This document shows, one piece after another, positions 27,034 through 35,101 of a stretch of DNA of 35,653 bases. This stretch comes from Treponema sp. (lineage in GTDB: Bacteria; Spirochaetota; Spirochaetia; Treponematales; Treponemataceae), in NCBI GenBank assembly GCA_024683675.1, contig JAIKYB010000011.1, positions 1 through 35,653 on the forward strand, written 5' to 3'. The position numbers were made by a program, and so were the translations under genes. How positions within the stretch are numbered: position 1 is the stretch's first letter; each line of letters opens with the position of its first letter. The notes under the pieces were generated by a model, which had not been told where the DNA came from, did no database searches, and saw only the letters and a list, made by a program, of their open reading frames with translations.

Positions 27034-28253
27034 TAGCTTAAGATTCCTCCATTTTGTACATTTACCATAGACATATCTCTGAATAAAGTTTCCAAAGCTG
27101 CAGCAGGACTTTGATTATAGGAAATTACATTATCATAGCACTTACGAATTAAATCCATTATTTTTGCAGAGGCTTCTGTACCGGCCTGAGAATAAAGCAG
27201 TTTTCTATAATGAATTGCAATATAATGTAAGAAAAGTCTTAATTCAATTCTAGGTGAAAAGTTTCCATTATTTTTTGCCAGAGCACTACAGTCAAGAGTT
27301 CGCCTTAGCGAAATTGCATTGCAAAAATCATCAGCCAGTTTTTTTATAGTAGCCGGAGGAATAGGTAAAAAGGTTAAAAGATATTCATTTATTGAGCCAT
27401 TAAAATTCTGGTCATGAAAAACTCGTGAAATAACCTCTTTTTGAACTTCCGCACTTCTTTCCATAAAATTATAGGTTCTGACACGAGAAAGAATTGTCTG
27501 CATCATTGCATTTCTTTTTGAAGTAAGAAGTATAAATACGCAATCTGCAGGAGGTTCTTCAAGGATTTTGAGTAAAGCATTTCTTACTGAACTAAGCATT
27601 CTATCAGCGTTTTCAATAATTATTGTTTTTTTACCTTCTTCTGATTTTATATGAGCCCATTCTTCCATATTTCTAATCTGATTTACAGGGATTGAATCAT
27701 ATAAAAATTCATCTTCCAGCTTAATTGTAAGTTTACTTAGATTTTCCGTAATTTTTTCCAGCTGCTCCTGAGGAGGAAGCTCTCTTGGAAAATCTAAAAG
27801 CTCTAAATCTTCATTAATCTCTTCTATAAGGGAAGCAATTTTATTTAAATTATTATTGCCTTCCCATAAAATTGGATTAAAACGCAAGGTTAATTTTCTA
27901 ATACTTCTTAAATAAAGATATCTTGCGGCTTTTATATATGAAGCATTAGAGGAAGCGGCCTGTAAAAAAGTTTTTTGAGCCGCAGCAATTTCAAGGGCAC
28001 AATCTCTGGGGCCTAAAAGCATAATATTAGTGCTGATTAATGACTTTGATTGCATACAATTATGACAGTCACATTCCCAGTTTCCCTTTGGTGCTGTCTT
28101 TGTACAGGACAATATTCTTGCAGTTTCCAAAGCCGCTGTAAGCTTTCCTGAAGCTTCAGAACCAGAAAAAAGCAGGGCACCCGGCAAGCGATTATTTTTA
28201 ATGTCAGAAATAAGAGCCTTGCGCCCTTCCTGTCCTACCAGATTCTCAAACAT
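27033..28253 (-). CDS. holB: DNA polymerase III subunit delta' (clamp loader), with internal extension
   Basis: FENLVGQEGRKALISDIKNNRLPGALLFSGSEASGKLTAALETARILSC...CDCHNCMQS Zn module; KTIIIENADRMLSSVRNALLKILEEPPADCVFILLTSKRNAMMQTILSRVRTYNF. Confidence 0.88.
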   Translation of the reverse strand: MFENLVGQEGRKALISDIKNNRLPGALLFSGSEASGKLTAALETARILSCTKTAPKGNWECDCHNCMQSKSLISTNIMLLGPRDCALEIAAAQKTFLQAASSNASYIKAARYLYLRSIRKLTLRFNPILWEGNNNLNKIASLIEEINEDLELLDFPRELPPQEQLEKITENLSKLTIKLEDEFLYDSIPVNQIRNMEEWAHIKSEEGKKTIIIENADRMLSSVRNALLKILEEPPADCVFILLTSKRNAMMQTILSRVRTYNFMERSAEVQKEVISRVFHDQNFNGSINEYLLTFLPIPPATIKKLADDFCNAISLRRTLDCSALAKNNGNFSPRIELRLFLHYIAIHYRKLLYSQAGTEASAKIMDLIRKCYDNVISYNQSPAAALETLFRDMSMVNVQNGGILS

Positions 28254-28749
28254 TATCGCCCTCACCTATAACCTTGTCTGGTTGGATTGTATCAATAACC
28301 TGATTAGTCAGCTTTGCATAAAAGCTTCCTTCCAGTAATTTTTCACTAGAAAAGAAAGGCTGTACATTTAATAAGAAAATTAAAAGTGCAACTACAGCAA
28401 AACCTTCAATAATTCCAAAGAAAAAGCCTAAGGTTCTGTCCAGACTGTTTAATATACTAAAGGAAAAAATCTTTTTTACGATTAATTGAAGTATTTTAAT
28501 TACAAGAAAAATTACAACAAAGACACTTATAAAAGCAACAATATTAGCAAGAGTCTCATTATTGATATGAGACCAGAGTTTTTTTGCTATATCATCATAA
28601 AGATAAATAGCTCCAATAATTCCACCTATTACTGCAAGTTTGCCAAAAATATTATCAGCAAAGCCCTTGATAACTCCAACAATTGCAAATATTAAAATTA
28701 TTGCAGAAAAAACAAAATCAATTGTAGTAAAAGGAAGATTTACATTCAT
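28246..28749 (-). CDS. CvpA-family membrane protein
   Basis: Four hydrophobic segments, IDFVFSAIILIFAIVGVIKGFADNIFGKLAVIGGIIGA and RTLGFFFGIIEGF, typical of CvpA family. Confidence 0.8.
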   Translation of the reverse strand: MNVNLPFTTIDFVFSAIILIFAIVGVIKGFADNIFGKLAVIGGIIGAIYLYDDIAKKLWSHINNETLANIVAFISVFVVIFLVIKILQLIVKKIFSFSILNSLDRTLGFFFGIIEGFAVVALLIFLLNVQPFFSSEKLLEGSFYAKLTNQVIDTIQPDKVIGEGDNV

Positions 28750-29921
28750 TTTTCAGCTCCCTGATCAAGACTTTCATATACCAATTCAGCAATTTTCCTT
28801 TCTGGTGCAACTTCAGGTAAAATTGCCTTTAAGGCCTGACTATAAGAAGCACGGCTCTGGCTATCCAGCATATTTTCCAGAGCTGCTCTTAAATGCTCAT
28901 TATCAGCCTGCTCCCCCAAAAGCATTTCAGCAGCCTTTTTAGACTTAAAGAATTCTGCATTATCGACCTGATCGCCTCTGGTGCCGCTTCCACAAAGAGG
29001 CACTAAAACCATAGGCTTATACAAAAGAGCAGCTTCCCAAAGAGAGTTTGCTCCTGCTCTGGATAAAATTACATCAGCAGCAGCAAGTACATCAGGCATT
29101 TCCTTATAAATAAAGTCGTAGGGCTTATAAGCATCCTTAAATGCAGGGGCTAATTCTGCAGTTCTGTTTTCATCTGTGTTAATAAGTCCTGTCTGATGAA
29201 CTACAATAAAGCGTTCACAAAGCCAGCTGATATTGTCATATACCAGATTATTTATCTGACGGGAACCAGAGCTGCCTCCCAGAACTAAAAGCACTGGCTT
29301 TTCATGGTCTACAGGAATTCCAAGGAAGCTTAATCCACTAAGGGCAGACGCAGAATGAAAAACTGGTCTAACAGGATTTCCAGTAACAATTACTCTATTC
29401 TGGACTTCTGCTGGAAATCTGTCTTTTGTCTCCTGATAAGAAACAAACATTGTTTTTGCGGATTTAAAATTTATTCTGTTTGCAAGGCCCAGAGAAAAAT
29501 CACATTCATGGGTAAAAACAGGAATCTTTAACAATTTTGCAGCAAAACAAGGAGGAACGCTTACAAAGCCTCCCTTTGAAAAAAGCACAGAAGGCTTATA
29601 TTTTCTTAAAATATGTTTTGCTTTTATAAAGCCACCAAGAACTCTGAATAAATCAGAAAAGTTCTTTAAAGAAAAATAACGGCGCAGCTTACCTGCTGGA
29701 ATCCCATAGAAAAAATCAACAGTCTGTTTGCCGGAAGCAGTTACAGCAGAGCTAACAATTTTTTTATCCATCCCCTTAGAACAACCAATCCAGCAGATAA
29801 GGAGATTTCTTCCATTTTGCTCAGCAATATTTCTTAATTGTTCAGCAACAGCAAGTCCAGGATAAATATGACCGGCAGTCCCACCACCAGTAAAAAAAAC
29901 TACATCACGATTTCTTTTCAT
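28746..29921 (-). CDS. murG: UDP-GlcNAc:MurNAc-pentapeptide-PP-undecaprenol GlcNAc transferase
   Basis: FFTGGGTAGHIYPGLAVAEQL, VLGGSSGSRQINN, ADVILSRAGANSLWEAALLYKPMVLVPL. ATG 29921 preferred over GTG 29933. Confidence 0.93.
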   Translation of the reverse strand: MKRNRDVVFFTGGGTAGHIYPGLAVAEQLRNIAEQNGRNLLICWIGCSKGMDKKIVSSAVTASGKQTVDFFYGIPAGKLRRYFSLKNFSDLFRVLGGFIKAKHILRKYKPSVLFSKGGFVSVPPCFAAKLLKIPVFTHECDFSLGLANRINFKSAKTMFVSYQETKDRFPAEVQNRVIVTGNPVRPVFHSASALSGLSFLGIPVDHEKPVLLVLGGSSGSRQINNLVYDNISWLCERFIVVHQTGLINTDENRTAELAPAFKDAYKPYDFIYKEMPDVLAAADVILSRAGANSLWEAALLYKPMVLVPLCGSGTRGDQVDNAEFFKSKKAAEMLLGEQADNEHLRAALENMLDSQSRASYSQALKAILPEVAPERKIAELVYESLDQGAEK

Positions 29922-30016
29922 TTTTATACTCACTTTTATTTTATCAGATTTCCAAGGTTAATGAAATAGTAAAAACTTATCGCATAGAAAGTCAATTTGT
30001 GATAAACTTAGAAATT

Positions 30017-31915
30017 ATGAGCAAACAAATGATTATGGGTAACCAGGCAATTGCCTTGGGCGCCCTTAAAGCGGGAGTAAACCTGGTCGCAGGTTATCCT
30101 GGCACTCCCTCTAGTGAAATTATCGAATTTATATCAAAGTACAATAAGAAAACTGGCACTTATGTTGAATGGTCTGTAAATGAAAAGGCCGCAGTAGAAG
30201 TTGCCGCAGGTGCAAGTTATGCCGGAAGCCGTACTCTTGTTACCATGAAACAGGTTGGCTTAAATGTTGCCTCGGACCCGGTAATGTGTCTTTCCTATGT
30301 TGGAATTAAGGGTGGAATGGTAATTGTTTCTGCAGATGATCCGGGTCCTATTTCAAGTCAGACAGAACAGGATACAAGAACCTTTGGCTCTTATTCTAAG
30401 CTTCCGGTTTTTGACCCTTCCACACCGGAAGAAGCCTTTGAAATGATTCAGGAAGCCTTTGAGCTTTCTGAAAAATACACTACTCCTGTTATTTTAAGAC
30501 CAACTACTCGTGTAGATCACGCCTACGAGGCTATGGATTTTCCAGAACTAAGTGAATGCCGTCAGAAAGGAAGTTTTGAAAAAGACAGTCAGCGTTGGGT
30601 AATTTTTCCAAAAGCATCCTATAATAATCATAAACGTATTTTTGAGCGTAATGAAAAAATCCTTCCGGAAGAATTTTCTAAGAGTAAGTGGAATTATATT
30701 TTAGATTATAAAGAAGGAGAAAATCTTCCTCTGATTCGTAATTCCATATCTACTAGCAGGAATGCCTCAGAATCTTCACTTGCTTTTGCAGCAGGTGGTA
30801 TAAGCTTTACTTACTTACAGGAGGCCCTTTCAATTTTAAGAAAGGAATACCCGGAAAATAAAAAGATACAGCAGGCTTCCTTGTTAAAAATTGGAACCCC
30901 CTATCCTTTTCCAAATCAATTAGCAAAATCTATAATTTCTGATAATTCTGAAATAACTGTTTTTGAAGAATTGGATCCTGTAATTGAAAATGCATTAGTT
31001 TTCCTTTGCGGAAAAGAAAAAATTGATTGTAAAATACATGGAAAATTAGACGGCCTTGTTCCAGAAGCTGGAGAGCTTTCAGTAGAAATAGTAGAAAAAA
31101 TAGTAGAGAAATTGGCCGGAATAGAAAGAAAAGAGGTTCAAAAAGCAGAGCTTCCTCCTCTTCCTATTCGTCCACCTGTATTGTGCGCCGGCTGTCCTCA
31201 TAGGGGAGCCTTCTTTGCTGTAAAGACTGCCATGAAAGGCGAAAAAACCGCTTATTGTGGAGATATAGGCTGCTATACTCTGGGAAATGCAAAGCCCCTT
31301 GATATGTGCGACACATGTTTGTGTATGGGTGCTGACATAACCATGGCTCAGGGCTTTTATCATAACGAGCCGGACCGAAAATGCTTCTCCTTTATAGGAG
31401 ATTCAACCTTCTTTGCTTCAGGAATCACCGGAGTTGTAAACGCAGTTTATAATCAGTCTCATCAGACAATCTGTATTCTGGATAATTCTACAACTGCCAT
31501 GACAGGTCATCAGCCCCATCCTGGTACCGGTATGACTATGATGGGCGATATAGTAGAAAAAATCAGTATTGAAAAAATACTTACAGCAATTGGAGTTTCT
31601 CCAGTAATAACAGTAAATCCTTTTAAGCAGGAAGAAGCAGTGGAGGCCGTAAAAAAAGCAGTTGCCTCTCCCGGAGTCAGTGCCGTAATTTTCAAGGCAC
31701 CTTGTATTGCAATAGCCGCTAAAGTTGGTTGGGAAAAGCCTCATGCCTTAAAGGTTGACCAGGCAAAATGTATTGGCTGCAGAAAATGTATCAACGAACT
31801 AGGCTGTCCTGCCCTTAGTGTTCAGTTAACTGGTAAAAAGGTAGAAATTGATCCATCCTTATGTACTGGCTGTGGTTTATGCAGCGGCCTATGTCCTGTA
31901 AAAGCAATCAATTAA
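30017..31915 (+). CDS. iorA: indolepyruvate ferredoxin oxidoreductase alpha subunit
   Basis: MGNQAIALGALKAGVNLVAGYPGTPSSEI, TPP-binding FIGDSTFFASGITGVVNAVYN...ILDNSTTAMTGHQPHPGTG, C-terminal 2x[4Fe-4S]. ATG 30017 preferred over GTG 29999. Confidence 0.94.
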   Translation: MSKQMIMGNQAIALGALKAGVNLVAGYPGTPSSEIIEFISKYNKKTGTYVEWSVNEKAAVEVAAGASYAGSRTLVTMKQVGLNVASDPVMCLSYVGIKGGMVIVSADDPGPISSQTEQDTRTFGSYSKLPVFDPSTPEEAFEMIQEAFELSEKYTTPVILRPTTRVDHAYEAMDFPELSECRQKGSFEKDSQRWVIFPKASYNNHKRIFERNEKILPEEFSKSKWNYILDYKEGENLPLIRNSISTSRNASESSLAFAAGGISFTYLQEALSILRKEYPENKKIQQASLLKIGTPYPFPNQLAKSIISDNSEITVFEELDPVIENALVFLCGKEKIDCKIHGKLDGLVPEAGELSVEIVEKIVEKLAGIERKEVQKAELPPLPIRPPVLCAGCPHRGAFFAVKTAMKGEKTAYCGDIGCYTLGNAKPLDMCDTCLCMGADITMAQGFYHNEPDRKCFSFIGDSTFFASGITGVVNAVYNQSHQTICILDNSTTAMTGHQPHPGTGMTMMGDIVEKISIEKILTAIGVSPVITVNPFKQEEAVEAVKKAVASPGVSAVIFKAPCIAIAAKVGWEKPHALKVDQAKCIGCRKCINELGCPALSVQLTGKKVEIDPSLCTGCGLCSGLCPVKAIN

Positions 31916-31924
31916 GAGGTTATC

Positions 31925-32491
31925 ATGTCAAAAAATATTTTAATTTGTGGAGTTGGCGGTCAGGGAACTGTTCTTGCAGCAAAGGTTATTTCTCAGGCAG
32001 CAATTTCTAATGGAGAAAAAGTTTTATCAGCAGAAACAATTGGAATGGCTCAAAGAGGCGGTTCTGTTGTAAGTCATGTAAGAATTGGGGATGACGTTTA
32101 TTCCCCTCTTATTCCAGAAGCTCAGGCTGATATTATAATTGCCTTTGAAGCAGCAGAAGCTGTAAGAAATCTTTCTTATCTGAAAGAAAATGGAATGATA
32201 ATCGTAAATAAAAAGGTTGTTCAGCCTGTAACAGCAAGTCTTACAGGAAAAGCTTTTTCTGAAGATACAATGATTTCCTCCTTACAGGCAAGAAGCTCTA
32301 ATGTAATTTGTGTAGATACAGATAAAGCCTGTTTGGAATTAGGAAGTTCAAAGGTCGTTAATATTTTACTTTTAGGGGCTGCCTGCCGCACAGGAATCAT
32401 AAACACACAAGCTGTTGAAGCTGCAATAAAACTTCTTGTAAAAGCTGATTTTTATGAACTTAATATAAAAGCTCTTCATTACGGTGAATAA
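31925..32491 (+). CDS. iorB: indolepyruvate ferredoxin oxidoreductase beta subunit
   Basis: ILICGVGGQGTVLAAKVISQAAISNGEKVLSAETIGMAQRGGSVVSHVRIG. Confidence 0.93.
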   Translation: MSKNILICGVGGQGTVLAAKVISQAAISNGEKVLSAETIGMAQRGGSVVSHVRIGDDVYSPLIPEAQADIIIAFEAAEAVRNLSYLKENGMIIVNKKVVQPVTASLTGKAFSEDTMISSLQARSSNVICVDTDKACLELGSSKVVNILLLGAACRTGIINTQAVEAAIKLLVKADFYELNIKALHYGE

Positions 32492-32508
32492 TTTTTACAA
32501 AATTACTA

Positions 32509-32537
32509 TTGACAGAAACAAATTAGAGAGTTACTAT
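32509..32537 (+). promoter_or_regulatory. sigma70-type promoter for paaK (TTGACA-N17-TACTAT)
   Basis: -35 at 32509..32514 (consensus), -10 at 32532..32537, 17-bp spacer. Confidence 0.75.
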
Positions 32538-32547
32538 TAATAGTAAC
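32530..32547. promoter_or_regulatory. 18-bp perfect palindrome overlapping the paaK -10 (candidate operator)
   Basis: GTTACTATTAATAGTAAC; half-site TTACTATT also at 32503..32510 over the -35. Confidence 0.7.
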
Positions 32548-32576
32548 AACAGGTATTTACTAGAAGAGGTAAAAAT

Positions 32577-33818
32577 ATGAAAATGACAGAAAAACAATTA
32601 GAACAAATCAGAGCTCAGATAAAACGCGTAAAGGAATTTGGAAATCCATTTTATACAGAGCGCTTTAAAAATGTAAATCCGGACGATATTAAAACTCAGG
32701 AAGATTTTGAAAATCTTGTTCCTTTCGTAACAAAACAGGAACTTAGAGATGCATATCCACTTGGACTTGCAACAGTTCCGGAAGAAGAAATTGTACGTAT
32801 CCATTCTTCCTCAGGAACTACAGGTGCTCCAGTAGTAATTCCATACACCAAGAAAGATGTTGAAGACTGGGCTATCATGTTTGCCCGCTGTTACGAGCTT
32901 GCAGGCATCACAAATAAAGACCGCCTTCAGATTACTCCAGGTTATGGACTTTGGACTGCCGGTATTGGTTTCCAGGCTGGTTGTGAAAGACTTGGTGCCA
33001 TGGCTGTTCCTATGGGACCTGGAAATACTGAAAAACAGCTCCAGATGATGCAGGATTTAAAATCTACAGTGATCTGTGCAACTTCATCTTATGCCCTCCT
33101 TCTTGCAGAAGAAGTAGAAAAACGTGGATTAAAAGACAAGATTTGTCTTAAAAAAGGTATTATCGGTTCAGAACGCTGGGGAGAAAAAATGCGAAACCGC
33201 ATTAAAGATATTCTTGGTATTGAACTTTATGATATTTATGGTCTTACAGAATGTTACGGACCTGGAATTGGTATTAATGTTCCTGGTGATGATGCAATCA
33301 ATATTTTTGATGATTATGTTTACATCGAAATCCTTGATCCACTTACAGGAAAACCGGTAAAAGAAGGAGAAATTGGAGAAATTACTCTTACAACTTTAGT
33401 AAAAGAAGGTGCTCCTCTCTTCAGATTCCGCACTCATGACCTTGCAGCCTTTGTAACAACAGAAAATAAAACAGGCTACAATTACCCTAGAATTACACAG
33501 ATTCTTGGCCGCAGTGATGATATGGTAAAGGTAAAGGGAAACATTATCTTCCCTTCTACTATCGAAGATGTAATAAAGACAGTTCCTGGAACTTCAAGTG
33601 AATACCGCGCCGTTATTGAACATGTAGACGGTAAAGATAAAATGACCCTTTTTGTTGAAGTTGAAGGCGGCACAGACCGTACAGAAGTTGCTCTTGCAAT
33701 TGCTTATAACTTCAAGCAGAAGTACAACATGACTCCAGAAGTAAAGGTTGTGGGTGAAGGTGAACTTCCAAGAAGCGAAAAGAAAACAAAGCGTATTGAT
33801 GACAGACGTTTTGAATAG
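32577..33818 (+). CDS. paaK: phenylacetate-CoA ligase family protein
   Basis: HSSSGTTGAPVVIPYTKKDVEDWA (AMP-binding), YDIYGLTECYGPGIG, LGRSDDMVKVKGNIIFPSTIEDVI. Confidence 0.9.
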   Translation: MKMTEKQLEQIRAQIKRVKEFGNPFYTERFKNVNPDDIKTQEDFENLVPFVTKQELRDAYPLGLATVPEEEIVRIHSSSGTTGAPVVIPYTKKDVEDWAIMFARCYELAGITNKDRLQITPGYGLWTAGIGFQAGCERLGAMAVPMGPGNTEKQLQMMQDLKSTVICATSSYALLLAEEVEKRGLKDKICLKKGIIGSERWGEKMRNRIKDILGIELYDIYGLTECYGPGIGINVPGDDAINIFDDYVYIEILDPLTGKPVKEGEIGEITLTTLVKEGAPLFRFRTHDLAAFVTTENKTGYNYPRITQILGRSDDMVKVKGNIIFPSTIEDVIKTVPGTSSEYRAVIEHVDGKDKMTLFVEVEGGTDRTEVALAIAYNFKQKYNMTPEVKVVGEGELPRSEKKTKRIDDRRFE

Positions 33819-33835
33819 TACTAAAGCACTATAAA

Positions 33836-33872
33836 GAAAAAGCCCGAGATCTTATGAACTCGGGCTTTTTTA
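33836..33872. terminator. bidirectional rho-independent terminator between paaK and ankyrin gene
   Basis: AAAAAGCCCGAG-ATCTTATGAA-CTCGGGCTTTTTT; A-tract and T-tract on either side. Confidence 0.9.
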
Positions 33873-33905
33873 TGCTTTTTCAATATATTTAATTTGAAAT
33901 TATAA

Positions 33906-34811
33906 TTATCCCTTATGATAAGGCTGTAATATTTCTACAAGTCTGGTCTTCTTAAACAAGGTTGCATAATTATAGGCACTCATACCCATCATATCCCTTA
34001 CATCAGGGTCAGCACCATTTTCAGCAAGCAGACGAACAATATTTTCTCTGTTTGCACCAACTGCAAGAATAAGATTAGACTGGCCTTCTTTATTGATTGT
34101 ATTAAGCTCAGCTCCCTGATCTATCAGGAATTTTGTAATTTTTTCGTTACCGCGCCATACAGCATCCATTACAGCTGTGTAACCACGATCTTCAGAAACT
34201 GCATTCAAATCAGCGCCAAGCTCTAAAAACATTTGAACAAATTCAAAATTATCACTACGGCAGGCAATATTAAGCATTGGAGTTCCTGTGTCATCCCTTG
34301 AATTAATACTCATACCTGCTTCAAGGAATTCATTTACAATTTCAAGCTTGTCCTTTTCTATGTATGTTCCAAAACAATCAGAAGTAAAAGGAATACCTCT
34401 ATCCAAAAGTTTATTCTTTGCAATACGAGTAATAGAAGCTTCAACAAGCTTTTTGTACTTCTTATTCAATAAAGAAATAATTTCATCTAAAGAATCAGCC
34501 TTTGTCACTGCATCCTTTGCAAAAAGTTCATTATTTAGAATAAGTTTAAGATTTGTAATAAGAGGGATTTTAGCATAAGCAAGATAACCATTTATACTGG
34601 CAATTAAAGCAATGTTATCATTTGAAAAAGAAGCTTCCTTTTCTGAATAAATAATACAGCCTGCATATGAATCAAATATCTTTTTTTGCTTTTTTAAATT
34701 TTCAATTGAAAAGTCACATTGTATAAGCTTATTTTTTTTATCACAATTAATAAGAGCAGCATTAATTTTATCGAACAATGTCTTTTCATCAGTAATAAGT
34801 AGCCATTTCAT
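33906..34811 (-). CDS. ankyrin-repeat protein with N-terminal alpha/beta-like domain (paralog A)
   Basis: Repeats TPMLNIACRSDNFEFVQMFLELGADLNA, TAVMDAVWRGNEKITKFLIDQGAELNT, SNLILAVGANRENIVRLLAENGADPDV. Start set at MKWLLITDE by comparison with paralog at 35102. Confidence 0.85.
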   Translation of the reverse strand: MKWLLITDEKTLFDKINAALINCDKKNKLIQCDFSIENLKKQKKIFDSYAGCIIYSEKEASFSNDNIALIASINGYLAYAKIPLITNLKLILNNELFAKDAVTKADSLDEIISLLNKKYKKLVEASITRIAKNKLLDRGIPFTSDCFGTYIEKDKLEIVNEFLEAGMSINSRDDTGTPMLNIACRSDNFEFVQMFLELGADLNAVSEDRGYTAVMDAVWRGNEKITKFLIDQGAELNTINKEGQSNLILAVGANRENIVRLLAENGADPDVRDMMGMSAYNYATLFKKTRLVEILQPYHKG

Positions 34812-34817
34812 TCTTAT

Positions 34818-34846
34818 ATTATAAAGGGGGATTTTCATTACTTCAA
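34818..34846 (-). promoter_or_regulatory. promoter for ankyrin paralog A (TTGAAG-N17-TATAAT), -10 ends 6 nt before ATG
   Basis: Minus-strand -35 34841..34846, -10 34818..34823, ATG 34811. Confidence 0.6.
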
Positions 34847-34890
34847 GCGTTTTTATTATGAAAATATTATTAAAAAACTGCTTTCTGCTA

Positions 34891-34919
34891 TTGACACTTT
34901 TTAGTCTTTTCTATAATAT
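34891..34919 (+). promoter_or_regulatory. promoter for tRNA-Phe (TTGACA, -10 TATAAT/TAATAT)
   Basis: TTGACA 34891..34896; TATAAT 34912 (15-bp spacer) or TAATAT 34914 (17-bp spacer). Confidence 0.65.
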
Positions 34920-34932
34920 AGAATACATCAAC

Positions 34933-35005
34933 GCCGCAGTAGCTCAGTTGGTAGAGCGCCGGACTGAAAATCCGTATGTCGTTGGTTCGATTCCAACCTG
35001 TGGCA
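34933..35005 (+). tRNA. tRNA-Phe (anticodon GAA), CCA not encoded
   Basis: Acceptor GCCGCAG/CTGTGGC, D-arm AGCTCAGTTGGTAGAGC, anticodon arm CGGACTGAAAATCCG, T-arm GTTGGTTCGATTCCAAC, discriminator A, 73 nt. Confidence 0.95.
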
Positions 35006-35008
35006 CTT

Positions 35009-35040
35009 GGCTTCTAACTCTGTTAGAAGCCATTTTTTTT
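35009..35040 (+). terminator. rho-independent terminator of tRNA-Phe
   Basis: GGCTTCTAAC-TCT-GTTAGAAGCC-ATTTTTTTT. Confidence 0.92.
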
Positions 35041-35063
35041 GCCCGCCTGCATTTCTTTTTTTC

Positions 35064-35092
35064 TTGTCTTCTAAGAATTCCTACCTTATAAT
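35064..35092 (+). promoter_or_regulatory. promoter for ankyrin paralog B (TTGTCT-N17-TATAAT)
   Basis: -35 35064..35069, -10 35087..35092; ATG 35102; no SD visible. Confidence 0.5.
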
Positions 35093-35101
35093 AGAATAGT
35101 T

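Noticed and set aside
29978-30019. Possible near-leaderless promoter at iorA (TGTGATAAA then ATG 30017)
   Set aside because: -10 match is poor, no usable -35 at 17 bp, and the predicted UTR would be 4 nt; too weak to call.
34858-35091. 77-aa + strand ORF
   Set aside because: Reads straight through tRNA-Phe (AVAQLVERRTENPYVVGSIPTCGT is the familiar false translation of a tRNA).
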